Shown here in pieces: positions 7,547-15,969 of a stretch of 64,000 bases of DNA. Under the pieces are notes generated by a model that worked only from the letters and a program-made list of their open reading frames with translations, was not told the DNA's origin and made no database searches. A program made the translations under genes and the position numbers. Location: contig NZ_QMIL01000006.1 of NCBI RefSeq assembly GCF_003316875.1, positions 1-64,000 of the forward strand, given 5' to 3'. Positions within the stretch are counted from its first letter, which is position 1; every line of letters starts with the position of its first letter. This stretch comes from Aliidiomarina celeris (GTDB taxonomy: Bacteria > Pseudomonadota > Gammaproteobacteria > Enterobacterales > Alteromonadaceae).

Positions 7547-8917
7547 TTGGCAAAACATATCCATATATTAGGCATTTGCGGCACCTTTATGGTCGGAGTG
7601 GCAGCTTTAGCGCGCGAACTGGGTTACCGAGTTACGGGCTGGGATCAAAACGTTTATCCACCCATGAGCACCCAACTAGAGCGGTTAGGTATTGAGTTAA
7701 CGTCGAGCTTGAGCCCAGAGCAGTTTAGCCCACAACCTGACGTAATTTTGGTTGGCAATGCCATGAGCCGAGGCCATCCACTGGTCGAACATATGCTCGA
7801 GCAGGGTATGTTTTTTCAATCCGGGCCTCAGTGGTTAGGTGAAACCTTGCTGCGTAACCGTCATGTATTTGCGGTAGCGGGAACGCACGGTAAAACTACC
7901 ACCGCGAGTATGTTAACTGCCATTTTGGAACACGCAGGGTTAGCACCTAGTTTTCTAGTGGGCGGAGTGGTTAAGCCCTTTGAACAAACTGCGCGACTGA
8001 CCAACAGCCGGTACTTTGTGATTGAAGCTGACGAATACGACACGGCGTTTTTCGATAAACGTTCCAAGTTCCTTCACTACTTCCCGAATACCTTTCTTAT
8101 TAATAACCTTGAATTTGATCATGCCGATATTTTTGCCGACATAACGGCAATTCAGCGTCAATTTGCGCATGGCTTACGGTTAGTACCTGCTTCTGGTCAA
8201 GTGGTTACGCCGGCCGGTGTTGCTGCTATCGACGAAGTTTTAACCCAAGGCTGTTGGAGCGAACGTATTACGGCCGGTGTGCCGGAACACTGGTTCGTTT
8301 CTGATGTTGCGAACGACGGTTCGTCGTTTAACCTTCATTATCAGCAGCAGTTCGTGGGTAAGGTGAACTGGAACTTACTTGGCCAGCATAATGTGAACAA
8401 CGCTTTAATGGCGGCAGCGGCAGCGGCGCAAGCGGGCGTTTCCGGAGCTACTATTGTCGCTGCGCTCGAAAACTTTAGCGCACCGGCGCGGCGCATGGAA
8501 ATAAAAGCAGAGCTTGCGGGCATTACCCTTTACGACGATTTTGCGCATCACCCTACGGCAATAGAAACAACCCTTGCGGGCTTACGTGCCAAGGTGGGAG
8601 CGCAACGGGTGGTTGCCATTTTTGAAGCACGCTCAAACACAATGAAAGCAGGGGTGCATCGCGGTAAGTTGGCACCCGCATTTGCGCAAGCAAACTGCGT
8701 TTATGCACTGCAATCGCCAGCTACACAGTTCTCGCTCGTTGAAGAAGGAAAGGACGCCGCTACGCCTTGGGTGGTAGAATCGTCGGTTGAAGCGCTCTTA
8801 GCTCAACTATTGACGAATGAGCAAGGCCCCGCGCACTGGGTCATTATGAGTAATGGTGGGTTCGACGGAATTCATGCCAAATTAATTGCTGCTCTAAGCG
8901 AACGCGAGGCAAAGTAG
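7547..8917 (+). CDS. mpl: UDP-MurNAc:L-Ala-gamma-D-Glu-meso-DAP ligase
   Basis: Joins recycled murein tripeptide to UDP-MurNAc in the cytoplasm. It is a 456-residue Mur-ligase family protein (E. coli Mpl 457). The N-terminal domain begins HIHILGICGTFM, the ATP-binding loop is AGTHGKTTTASM (about 109-120), the central domain has FLINNLEFDHADIF, and the C-terminal domain has LYDDFAHHPTAIETTL. The start is TTG, preceded by GGGAG. It is divergent from fbp. It belongs functionally with AnmK, AmgK and MurU encoded further on, all of which act in peptidoglycan recycling. Confidence 0.95.
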   Translation: MAKHIHILGICGTFMVGVAALARELGYRVTGWDQNVYPPMSTQLERLGIELTSSLSPEQFSPQPDVILVGNAMSRGHPLVEHMLEQGMFFQSGPQWLGETLLRNRHVFAVAGTHGKTTTASMLTAILEHAGLAPSFLVGGVVKPFEQTARLTNSRYFVIEADEYDTAFFDKRSKFLHYFPNTFLINNLEFDHADIFADITAIQRQFAHGLRLVPASGQVVTPAGVAAIDEVLTQGCWSERITAGVPEHWFVSDVANDGSSFNLHYQQQFVGKVNWNLLGQHNVNNALMAAAAAAQAGVSGATIVAALENFSAPARRMEIKAELAGITLYDDFAHHPTAIETTLAGLRAKVGAQRVVAIFEARSNTMKAGVHRGKLAPAFAQANCVYALQSPATQFSLVEEGKDAATPWVVESSVEALLAQLLTNEQGPAHWVIMSNGGFDGIHAKLIAALSEREAK

Positions 8918-8943
8918 CTTGAAATTATACGAGGATATGTCGA

Positions 8944-9603
8944 ATGGTTGATTCGTTCAAAAGAGCGCCGCAACAAGTTACGCTCGCAATTACCGGCGCT
9001 TCTGGCGCACCTTACGCATTGCGACTGCTCGAAACCATGCTGGCCCAAGATGTTGACGTTTTCCTGATGATGTCGAGTGCTGCGCGCGTTGTGTTTGCCG
9101 CAGAAGAGAACATGAAGCTACCTTCGGCACCCGAAGCACTGCAACAAAAGCTTGGCGAATACTTCTCGGCGCGTGGCATAAGTCTTAGAGCGCAACAACT
9201 TCGTGTGTTTGGTAAAGAAGAGTGGTTTTCTCCGGTAGCGTCAGGTTCGGCAGCGCCCAAGAACATGGTGGTTTGCCCATGCTCTACCGGTACCCTTAGC
9301 GCTATAGCCACTGGGGCGAGCAATACCCTAATTGAACGAGCGGCAGACGTGGTATTGAAAGAAAGAGGACAACTTATTCTTGTACCGCGTGAAATGCCCT
9401 TGAATGCTATCCACCTCGAACATATGTTAAAGCTATCGCAATTGGGCGTCACAATAATGCCCGCATCGCCGGGTTTTTATCATCAACCACAAAGCATTCA
9501 CGACCTCGTTGATTTTGTGGTGGCTCGCATTCTCGATCATCTGAATTTAGCCCAAGACTTTGTGCCTCGTTGGGGCTACACCAAGCACTCGAATAAGGAG
9601 TAG
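8944..9603 (+). CDS. ubiX: flavin prenyltransferase
   Basis: Makes prenylated FMN from FMN and dimethylallyl phosphate, the cofactor of the UbiD decarboxylase in ubiquinone synthesis. The 219-residue protein shows the flavoprotein start [18 protein letters not shown] (about 13-30) and the central [15 protein letters not shown] and [16 protein letters not shown] motifs. It is slightly longer than typical members (about 190-210). It starts 26 nt after mpl, with GAGG 9 nt before the ATG; the same pair occurs in many gammaproteobacteria. ubiD is not in the window. Confidence 0.95.
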   Translation: MVDSFKRAPQQVTLAITGASGAPYALRLLETMLAQDVDVFLMMSSAARVVFAAEENMKLPSAPEALQQKLGEYFSARGISLRAQQLRVFGKEEWFSPVASGSAAPKNMVVCPCSTGTLSAIATGASNTLIERAADVVLKERGQLILVPREMPLNAIHLEHMLKLSQLGVTIMPASPGFYHQPQSIHDLVDFVVARILDHLNLAQDFVPRWGYTKHSNKE

Positions 9604-9607
9604 TAAC

Positions 9608-10540
9608 GTGACTTATGCGCTTGAAATTAGCGGTTTAAAGAAAACCTACAAAGGTGGGTTTGAAGCGCTTAAAGGGTTAAACCTTACTGTAAATGCAGGC
9701 GACTTTTATGCCTTGCTCGGGCCAAACGGTGCTGGTAAATCAACCACGATTGGCATTATATCTTCGCTCGTTAATAAGTCGGCCGGCAGCGTAAAGGTGT
9801 TTGGTTATGACTTGGACTCACAAAAAACACAAGTAAAGCAGCAAATTGGTTTAGTGCCGCAAGAATTCAACTTTAACCAGTTTGAAACCGTGCTGCAGAT
9901 TGTTGTGAATCAGGCTGGGTATTATGGTGTGCCGCGTGAACTTGCTAAACAGCGGGCGGAAAAATACCTGAGCCAGCTAGGGCTTTGGGAAAAGCGTAAT
10001 TCACCCGCGCGAAGTTTGTCGGGCGGCATGAAGCGCCGGCTAATGATCGCACGCGCTTTGTTGCATGAACCGAAACTATTAATTCTCGACGAGCCCACCG
10101 CGGGGGTGGACATTGAATTACGCCGCAGCATGTGGGAGTTTCTCAAACGCATTAATAGCGAAGGTGTGAGTATTATTCTTACCACGCACTATTTAGAAGA
10201 AGCGGAAATGCTCTGTCGCAACATCGGTATTATCGACAAAGGCGAGATTATTGAGAATACATCGATGAAGTCGTTACTTGGGAAGCTCAATATGGAAACC
10301 TTTATTCTTGATTTAGCGCCGGTTGAAAACACGGTTACTTTAAGCACTGTGAATATGCGCCAACTTGACGACCACACCATTGAAGTGGACGTGCCGAAAG
10401 CCGAAGGCTTGAATAATGTGTTTTCCGAATTAAGCCAGCAGGGGGTGAAAGTGTTGTCGATGCGCAATAAGGCGAATCGCTTGGAGGAGTTATTTGTTCA
10501 TCTTGTAGAGCAAGGCCGCCAAGATAAGGAGGCGGTGTAA
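9608..10540 (+). CDS. ABC transporter ATP-binding protein (YadG type)
   Basis: A 310-residue ATPase subunit of an ABC-2 exporter, most like E. coli YadG. Motifs in order are Walker A GPNGAGKST, the Q-loop LVPQEFNF, signature LSGGMKRR, Walker B LLILDEPT and the switch THYLEEAE; about 80 residues follow as a C-terminal extension. I chose the GTG preceded by AAGGAG with 7-nt spacing; an in-frame ATG 48 bp upstream lies inside ubiX. Its stop codon overlaps the ATG of the permease gene, so the two form one transporter. Substrate unknown. Confidence 0.9.
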   Translation: MTYALEISGLKKTYKGGFEALKGLNLTVNAGDFYALLGPNGAGKSTTIGIISSLVNKSAGSVKVFGYDLDSQKTQVKQQIGLVPQEFNFNQFETVLQIVVNQAGYYGVPRELAKQRAEKYLSQLGLWEKRNSPARSLSGGMKRRLMIARALLHEPKLLILDEPTAGVDIELRRSMWEFLKRINSEGVSIILTTHYLEEAEMLCRNIGIIDKGEIIENTSMKSLLGKLNMETFILDLAPVENTVTLSTVNMRQLDDHTIEVDVPKAEGLNNVFSELSQQGVKVLSMRNKANRLEELFVHLVEQGRQDKEAV

Positions 10541-11313
10541 TGCAGCATTTAATTCATTTCAATGCGTTAAAAACGATTTGGATAAAAGAATGTACTCGAT
10601 TCCTACGTATTTGGGTGCAAACGCTGGTGCCGCCTGCTATTACCATGACCCTTTATTTTATTATTTTTGGTAGCTTAATTGGTCAGCGCATAGGAGAAAT
10701 GGGTGGCGTTTCCTACATGGAGTTTATTGTTCCTGGGCTGATTATGATGTCGGTAATTACCAGTGCCTATTCCAATGTAGCTTCTTCGTTCTTTAGTGCC
10801 AAGTTTCAGCGCAATATTGAAGAAATGTTGGTAGCGCCAGTTTCCAACCTCACCATTATTTTGGGTTATGTTGGCGGCGGTGTTGCACGAGCGCTGCTGG
10901 TTGCGCTCATTGTCACTGTGGTGTCGAGTTTCTTTGTGCCACTCAATATTCAGAGTTTTGGCATGATTATCGCTACTGTGCTGCTCACTGCTACTCTATT
11001 TGCTCTCGGTGGGTTGCTGAACGCTTTGTTCGCAAAAACCTTCGACGATATCTCTATTATTCCAACCTTTGTGCTCACCCCTTTAACCTACTTAGGTGGG
11101 GTGTTTTATTCAATTACCTTGCTGCCTGACTGGGCGCAGGTTGTGTCGCAAGCGAACCCTATTATCTATATGGTCAATGGCTTCCGTGCCGGCTTTATTG
11201 GTGTGTCTGACATTCAACCGGCAATTGCTATTGGCGTTCTTGTGGCGTTTAATGCGGTATTTCTAACGGTAGCGTGGAGCTTGTTGAAGCGTGGCGCGGG
11301 CATTCGTAGCTAA
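10540..11313 (+). CDS. ABC-2 type permease (YadH type)
   Basis: A 257-residue inner-membrane permease with about six membrane segments and the ABC-2 family pattern (KFQRNIEEMLVAPVSN; later LTYLGGVFYSITLLPDWAQ). It is the membrane partner of the preceding ATPase, coupled by a one-base overlap (TAATG). By analogy with YadGH it is an exporter; the substrate is not known. Its own stop codon overlaps the start of the following methyltransferase gene (TAATGG), so all three are probably translated from one mRNA. Confidence 0.9.
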   Translation: MQHLIHFNALKTIWIKECTRFLRIWVQTLVPPAITMTLYFIIFGSLIGQRIGEMGGVSYMEFIVPGLIMMSVITSAYSNVASSFFSAKFQRNIEEMLVAPVSNLTIILGYVGGGVARALLVALIVTVVSSFFVPLNIQSFGMIIATVLLTATLFALGGLLNALFAKTFDDISIIPTFVLTPLTYLGGVFYSITLLPDWAQVVSQANPIIYMVNGFRAGFIGVSDIQPAIAIGVLVAFNAVFLTVAWSLLKRGAGIRS

Positions 11314-11996
11314 TGGTGCAAAAGTTAGCTCGCTCGATCACCACGAATCAGCACGGCGTGCACGAAGACACAGCGTTTTATGTGCGGAGGTATCAGCACA
11401 CTGACTTTAAAAAGCCCGTGGCGGATCATAGCCGAGAAGCCTTTGACAGCGTAGCGGAGCTGGTGAGTGCGTGGCGTGGTGAGGTTATTCTCGACTCCTG
11501 CTGTGGCGTGGGTGAGAGTACCGCGGTTATTGCAGGGCGCAATCCTAACGCACTTGTGATTGGCGTAGACAAATCTGCTCACCGCCTGCAGCGCAATTTG
11601 CAGCACAAAACAAAGGCTGAAGGGCAAACGTATTATTTGTTGCGGGCCGACTTGAACGACTTCTGGCGGCTCGCTGCAGAGGCAAACTGGGTGCTTGCGA
11701 AACACTTTTTGCTTTACCCAAACCCCTACCCTAAACAGAAGCATTTACAGCGGCGTTGGCATGCGAGCCCTGTTTTCCCGAGTGTGGTAGCGCTCGGTGG
11801 TCACCTCACCATGCGTAGTAATTGGTTTATTTATTTACAAGAAATGGCGGTGGCACTGCGTTGCTATCAAAGAGCCGCTAGCGTTGCTGAACTTGCGGAA
11901 AATGAAATGCCAATTACGCCCTTTGAACGCAAGTATAAAGAGGCCGGGCAGGCTCTATTTGAATTGCAGGCAGACTTAACTGTTGAGGCTAATTAA
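11313..11996 (+). CDS. TrmB-like SAM-dependent methyltransferase
   Basis: A 227-residue class I methyltransferase. The SAM site is seen in VILDSCCGVGESTAVIA (about 58-74) and GVDKSAHRL. The segment LLYPNPYPKQKHLQRRWH and the later TPFERKYKEAG match the tRNA guanine-46 N7-methyltransferase family, so a tRNA substrate is likely. The sequence is more divergent than typical TrmB, which has a clear G-x-G after E/D and PDPWPK where this one has PNPYPK, so it may be a paralogue with another target. It is translationally coupled to the ABC permease and overlaps the end of panP by 21 nt, tail to tail. Confidence 0.7.
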   Translation: MVQKLARSITTNQHGVHEDTAFYVRRYQHTDFKKPVADHSREAFDSVAELVSAWRGEVILDSCCGVGESTAVIAGRNPNALVIGVDKSAHRLQRNLQHKTKAEGQTYYLLRADLNDFWRLAAEANWVLAKHFLLYPNPYPKQKHLQRRWHASPVFPSVVALGGHLTMRSNWFIYLQEMAVALRCYQRAASVAELAENEMPITPFERKYKEAGQALFELQADLTVEAN

Positions 11997-13631
11997 CCCG
12001 GCTTCCAATGCCGCTTTGCGAAGCTCACCGCGCAACCGTGGAGCTTGGGCTGCAATGTCGCGTTGCTCGCGTAAAATTTCTTGCAGCATGGTTTCGGTAG
12101 TCAGCGGGTTTGCCAACACGGTGCGGAACACCACAGTCGGTTCGTGATGGTATTGTGCCGGCGTAAGCTTGGTTCGAGAGACAAACGACTTGCCCGACTC
12201 GCGCTGACTCTTTTGAATAAAGCGTGTTAAGGCATTTAAGGCAGGCGTAACGGCGGCCACTTGTTCAGCTGAGGCCTTTGTTAACGCGGCCTTTATGTCT
12301 GCCGGAATATAACGATAGGTGAGCAAACAAAGTTCGGGGTGAGTAATAACCTCAAAATCTTTTTGCTGTTCTATGAGGCTGGCAAAATATTGCGCCTTTT
12401 CCAAACTGGTGTCGATTAACAGTTCAAAGCCTTTGCGCCCCATCACATGCAGTGCTGAATACACGAGCATCGCCATGCCGGGTCGTGACCCTTCTAAAGT
12501 TCTGCTGCCGAGGTCTTTTGAACCACGGCGAATAATATATTCCGCATGGTGTTCTATGGCATTGGCTAAGTGGGCTTGTTTGAACAGCACCATTCCGGCG
12601 CCCATAGGCACGTACATTTGTTTGTGGGCGTCGATAGTGACGCTGTCGGCTCGCTCAACACCTTTCATGAGTGAGCGGTGTGTTGACGATAACAAGGTTG
12701 CGCCGCCCCAAGCTGCGTCGATATGAAAGTGAGCCTGATATTGCTCTGCTACATCGGCCATGGCGTCGAGCGGGTCAATGTGGCCGGTCTCGGTGGTACC
12801 TGCAATGCCCACAATCGCCATTACTTTACTGCCTTCGCGGGTAAGTTTGGCGCACGTTTTTTGCAATTCGCGTACCTGAATACGGTTGTTCTCGTCGGTA
12901 GCAATAGGAATGAGGTTCTTGCGACCAATGCCGAGCACGTCTGCGGCTTTCGACAATGAATAGTGGCCGCGTTCAGACACCAGCACAACCAAGCGCTTGT
13001 AGCCATAGTGCATAAGTCCAGCCGCGAGCCCTTCAGCACTAATACCGGTGAAGTCGCTATCTGCGGCAAGCACCCGATTGCGTGCAACCCATAGCGCCGT
13101 TATGTTAGCGACCGTACCGCCGGAACAAAATGCACCAAGTGAATGCTCAGCACTATGCATCCACTGCTGGTAAAACCGTTCAGTTTCGCCGTACACCAAG
13201 TGGTGCATCATGCCTAAAACCTGACGCTCAAGCGGGGTAAACGCCTTAGAGGTTTCAATTTTGACCAAGTTCTGGTTGAGGCCCACCATCAGTTTGGCGA
13301 GCGGCAGAAGGAAATAAGGCAATGCAGAGGTCATGTGGCCGATAAAACGCGGCGACGCGGTATGCACAGAATGCGCTACTAACTTGTTCAGCAGGGATTC
13401 TGTGTGATCGGAAACAAATTCGGGCTGCTCAGGGATTGTGCTGTCGGCAAAGTCGCGCTCAATTTCGTGCAACGGCTTTTCTTTTGCCACAATATGGTTC
13501 GTCAGAAAACCGTCGAGGTTTTCCGATAAATGCTGTTCGATACGCCCTAGTGTCGAGTCTGGTGCTTCGGGAATAGTAAAGATCCGATGCAGAGCGTCCA
13601 AGCTCACTTCAGCTGAATGTTTAGGTGCCAA
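11976..13631 (-). CDS. panP: PLP-dependent aspartate 1-decarboxylase
   Basis: A 551-residue group II PLP decarboxylase. HIDAAWGG (303-310) holds the Asp that contacts the PLP ring nitrogen and SVTIDAHKQM (330-339) holds the Schiff-base Lys337; FCSGGTVANITAL (168-180) contributes the phosphate site. Group II includes glutamate and diaminobutyrate decarboxylases, but this one directly follows panB-panC and no panD is present, which matches TIGR03799/PanP, the beta-alanine-forming enzyme of Vibrio and Shewanella relatives. The start is a TTG with no strong ribosome site, so the N-terminus is uncertain by a few residues. It overlaps the TrmB-like gene by 21 nt, tail to tail. Confidence 0.85.
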   Translation of the reverse strand: MAPKHSAEVSLDALHRIFTIPEAPDSTLGRIEQHLSENLDGFLTNHIVAKEKPLHEIERDFADSTIPEQPEFVSDHTESLLNKLVAHSVHTASPRFIGHMTSALPYFLLPLAKLMVGLNQNLVKIETSKAFTPLERQVLGMMHHLVYGETERFYQQWMHSAEHSLGAFCSGGTVANITALWVARNRVLAADSDFTGISAEGLAAGLMHYGYKRLVVLVSERGHYSLSKAADVLGIGRKNLIPIATDENNRIQVRELQKTCAKLTREGSKVMAIVGIAGTTETGHIDPLDAMADVAEQYQAHFHIDAAWGGATLLSSTHRSLMKGVERADSVTIDAHKQMYVPMGAGMVLFKQAHLANAIEHHAEYIIRRGSKDLGSRTLEGSRPGMAMLVYSALHVMGRKGFELLIDTSLEKAQYFASLIEQQKDFEVITHPELCLLTYRYIPADIKAALTKASAEQVAAVTPALNALTRFIQKSQRESGKSFVSRTKLTPAQYHHEPTVVFRTVLANPLTTETMLQEILREQRDIAAQAPRLRGELRKAALEAGLISLNS

Positions 13632-13746
13632 ACGTACTCGTCCCCGTATTTTTGCAAGCGGCAGACTTTAGCATAAAAAGCCGCCAATTCGCCAGTGCCG
13701 CTCGTTTGTTGCGCCTCAGGTTCGTTATGAGGGTGTCTTTTCTGCG

Positions 13747-14595
13747 TTAAGTACGTGTAACTTCAAGGTTATCGATCAGTCGGGTTGAGCCCGAATGGAC
13801 TGCCGCGAGAATTACTAATTGCTTATCGTCACTGTTAGGAGCCGATAAGTCGTACTGGTTTTTGACTTCCAAGTAATCCAGTGCGAGCCCTAAATCTTGC
13901 CACTGCGCAATGACTGCAGCGCGAGCCTGCTCGATGTCTTGGTGCTCAGTAATTGCTTTGGCAAGGGTTTGTAAACCACTAAAGATATGGCTTGCATGTT
14001 CTTGTTGCGCTGTGGACAAATAGCCATTGCGAGAGCTCATGGCTAAACCAGAAGGCTCGCGTACCGTATCTACGCCAATAATATCAACAGGAATGCACAG
14101 GTCTTTAGCCATCAACCGAATCACTTTAAGCTGTTGGTAGTCCTTCTTTCCAAATACGGCAATGTCGGGCTGCACCATATTGAATAACTTACAAACTATA
14201 GTAGCAACGCCTTGAAAATGCCCCGGCCTGCTGGCGCCACACAGAATAGAGGAAATATCGGGGACATTCACCACGGTTTGCAGTTTAAGCCCGCGCGGAT
14301 AAACCTCATCGACGGAAGGCACAAATAGGGCGTCGGCTCCGACTTTCACCAAAGCAGCTTTGTCGGCCTCAAGTGTTCTTGGATACCGGTCGAGGTCTTC
14401 GTGCGCACCAAATTGCAAGGGGTTCACAAAGATTGACACAATAACCTTGTCGGCGCGTGTTCTCGCCTGCTCCACTAGGCGTAAATGGCCGTTATGCAGG
14501 TTTCCCATAGTGGGTACCAGCGCCACAATTTGCTTTTGGCTGCGCCAATGGCTGAGGAGTGCGCGTAATTCGGCTACTGTATTGAGTTGCTGCAT
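13747..14595 (-). CDS. panC: pantothenate synthetase
   Basis: Condenses pantoate and beta-alanine with ATP to give pantothenate. At 282 residues it has the family length. Visible motifs are PTMGNLHNGHL (HxGH nucleotide site, about 29-39), SIFVNPLQFGAHEDLDRYP, FGKKDYQQL and MSSRNGYLS (KMSKS-like). It begins 2 nt after panB on the same strand; panP follows 115 nt later and would supply beta-alanine. Confidence 0.97.
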   Translation of the reverse strand: MQQLNTVAELRALLSHWRSQKQIVALVPTMGNLHNGHLRLVEQARTRADKVIVSIFVNPLQFGAHEDLDRYPRTLEADKAALVKVGADALFVPSVDEVYPRGLKLQTVVNVPDISSILCGASRPGHFQGVATIVCKLFNMVQPDIAVFGKKDYQQLKVIRLMAKDLCIPVDIIGVDTVREPSGLAMSSRNGYLSTAQQEHASHIFSGLQTLAKAITEHQDIEQARAAVIAQWQDLGLALDYLEVKNQYDLSAPNSDDKQLVILAAVHSGSTRLIDNLEVTRT

Positions 14596-14597
14596 GG

Positions 14598-15398
14598 TTA
14601 ATCGAAGCTCTGCTCTGGGCCTGGGAAGGTTCCCGATTTTACCGCGTTAACGTATGCTTGCACAGCTCCCGCTAAACTATTGGTTTCGGCTAGAAAATTA
14701 CGGGTAAACTTGGGTAAATAATCGGCATTCATGCCCAACATGTCGTGCATAACCAATATTTGTCCGTCAGTTCCAGGGCCAGCTCCAATACCGATTACAG
14801 GAATGTCTAAAGCTTCGCTAAAGCGTTGCCCTAAAGCACTTGGTATACATTCAACAACCAGAAGTTGCGCACCTGCGGCTTGTAACTGCAAACCTTCTTG
14901 AATAAGTTGGTCGGCTTGTTCTGGATCGCGCCCTTGAATACGGTAGCCGCCGATAATATGAACTTGTTGCGGCAGCAGACCTAAATGGGCACAAACAGGA
15001 ATGCCTTGTTGGGTGAGATGGGCGACTGTTTCGGTTAACCAGGCTCCGCCCTCTAATTTCACCATGTTTGCGCCAGCGCGCATTAACTCAGCGGCATTAT
15101 AGGCTGCATCTATGGGTGTGGAGTAACTCATAAAGGGCATGTCGGCAATAACAAATGCATTGCCGGCACCGTTACGCACCGCCCGTGTATGATAGGCAAT
15201 GTCCTCTACGGTAACACCCAAAGTTGTATCGTCGCCATGCAAAACCATCCCCAGAGAGTCGCCGATCAGCATTACATCAACGCCTTGGTCGGCGAAAAGT
15301 TTGCTGAAGCTAGCGTCGTATGCGGTAATGGCAGTGATTTTTTCACCCGCTTGCTTCTTTTTTACAAGATGCGCAATTCGAACTTTACTCATGGACAT
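14598..15398 (-). CDS. panB: 3-methyl-2-oxobutanoate hydroxymethyltransferase
   Basis: Adds a hydroxymethyl group from methylene-tetrahydrofolate to ketoisovalerate, the first committed step to pantothenate. It has 266 residues (E. coli 264). Motifs include [35 protein letters not shown] (metal ligands), and [12 protein letters not shown] and [18 protein letters not shown] near the active site. It lies 70 nt after folK in a minus-strand run that starts at dksA, and 2 nt before panC. Confidence 0.97.
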   Translation of the reverse strand: MSMSKVRIAHLVKKKQAGEKITAITAYDASFSKLFADQGVDVMLIGDSLGMVLHGDDTTLGVTVEDIAYHTRAVRNGAGNAFVIADMPFMSYSTPIDAAYNAAELMRAGANMVKLEGGAWLTETVAHLTQQGIPVCAHLGLLPQQVHIIGGYRIQGRDPEQADQLIQEGLQLQAAGAQLLVVECIPSALGQRFSEALDIPVIGIGAGPGTDGQILVMHDMLGMNADYLPKFTRNFLAETNSLAGAVQAYVNAVKSGTFPGPEQSFD

Positions 15399-15468
15399 AA
15401 ACCCACTTTCTTAACAGAATGATGAGGCATTGTAACCCTTGCACAACAGAGTGAAAAGCCAGTTAAAG

Positions 15469-15969
15469 TTAGCCGTTGGCTAACGGTCGTAGCCCTTTTA
15501 AATCAATTTCTTGCGCAAATTGTGCCGCAGTGATTTGATTGGGCAGTATGAAGTCGGGAGCAATTTCGGCAAGAGGAACAATCACAAACTCGCGTTCTAG
15601 CACGCCTGGGTGCGGAATTGTGAGGCGATCCGAGTTTATATTCAGTTGTTGCCCATAAAACAGAATGTCTAAGTCTAGCGTGCGTGGCCCCCATCGCAAG
15701 GTTCGCTCTCGGCCTTGGCTTGCTTCAATATGTTGCAGCGCGTCGAGCAATTCTAGAGGTGCCAAAACAGTACCAATAATAGCCACAGCATTGACATAAT
15801 CGGGCTGGGCGTGAGGGCCCATTGGGGTGCTGGTGTAAAATCGAGAGCACACCCGAAGTTCAATATCGGCGTGCGCTGTTAATTGTGCCAGCGCCTGCGT
15901 TAATTGCTGCGCCGGCTCATTTAGGTTTGCGCCTAAGCCAATAATGCACTCAGTCATCAGCGCGTTCAT
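15469..15969 (-). CDS. folK: 6-hydroxymethyl-dihydropterin pyrophosphokinase
   Basis: Transfers pyrophosphate from ATP to 6-hydroxymethyl-7,8-dihydropterin in folate synthesis. 166 residues. Begins CIIGLGANLNEP; the HPPK signature RWGPRTLDLDILFYG (about 96-110) carries the two Asp ligands for Mg. The ATG overlaps the pcnB stop codon (ATGA), as in E. coli, so it is translationally coupled. The folate product feeds PanB encoded next. Confidence 0.96.
   Translation of the reverse strand: MNALMTECIIGLGANLNEPAQQLTQALAQLTAHADIELRVCSRFYTSTPMGPHAQPDYVNAVAIIGTVLAPLELLDALQHIEASQGRERTLRWGPRTLDLDILFYGQQLNINSDRLTIPHPGVLEREFVIVPLAEIAPDFILPNQITAAQFAQEIDLKGLRPLANG

Noticed and set aside
11976-13631. Glutamate or diaminobutyrate decarboxylase as the identity of the PLP enzyme
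   Set aside because: Its position after panB-panC with no panD fits PanP better; the alternative cannot be fully excluded from sequence alone.
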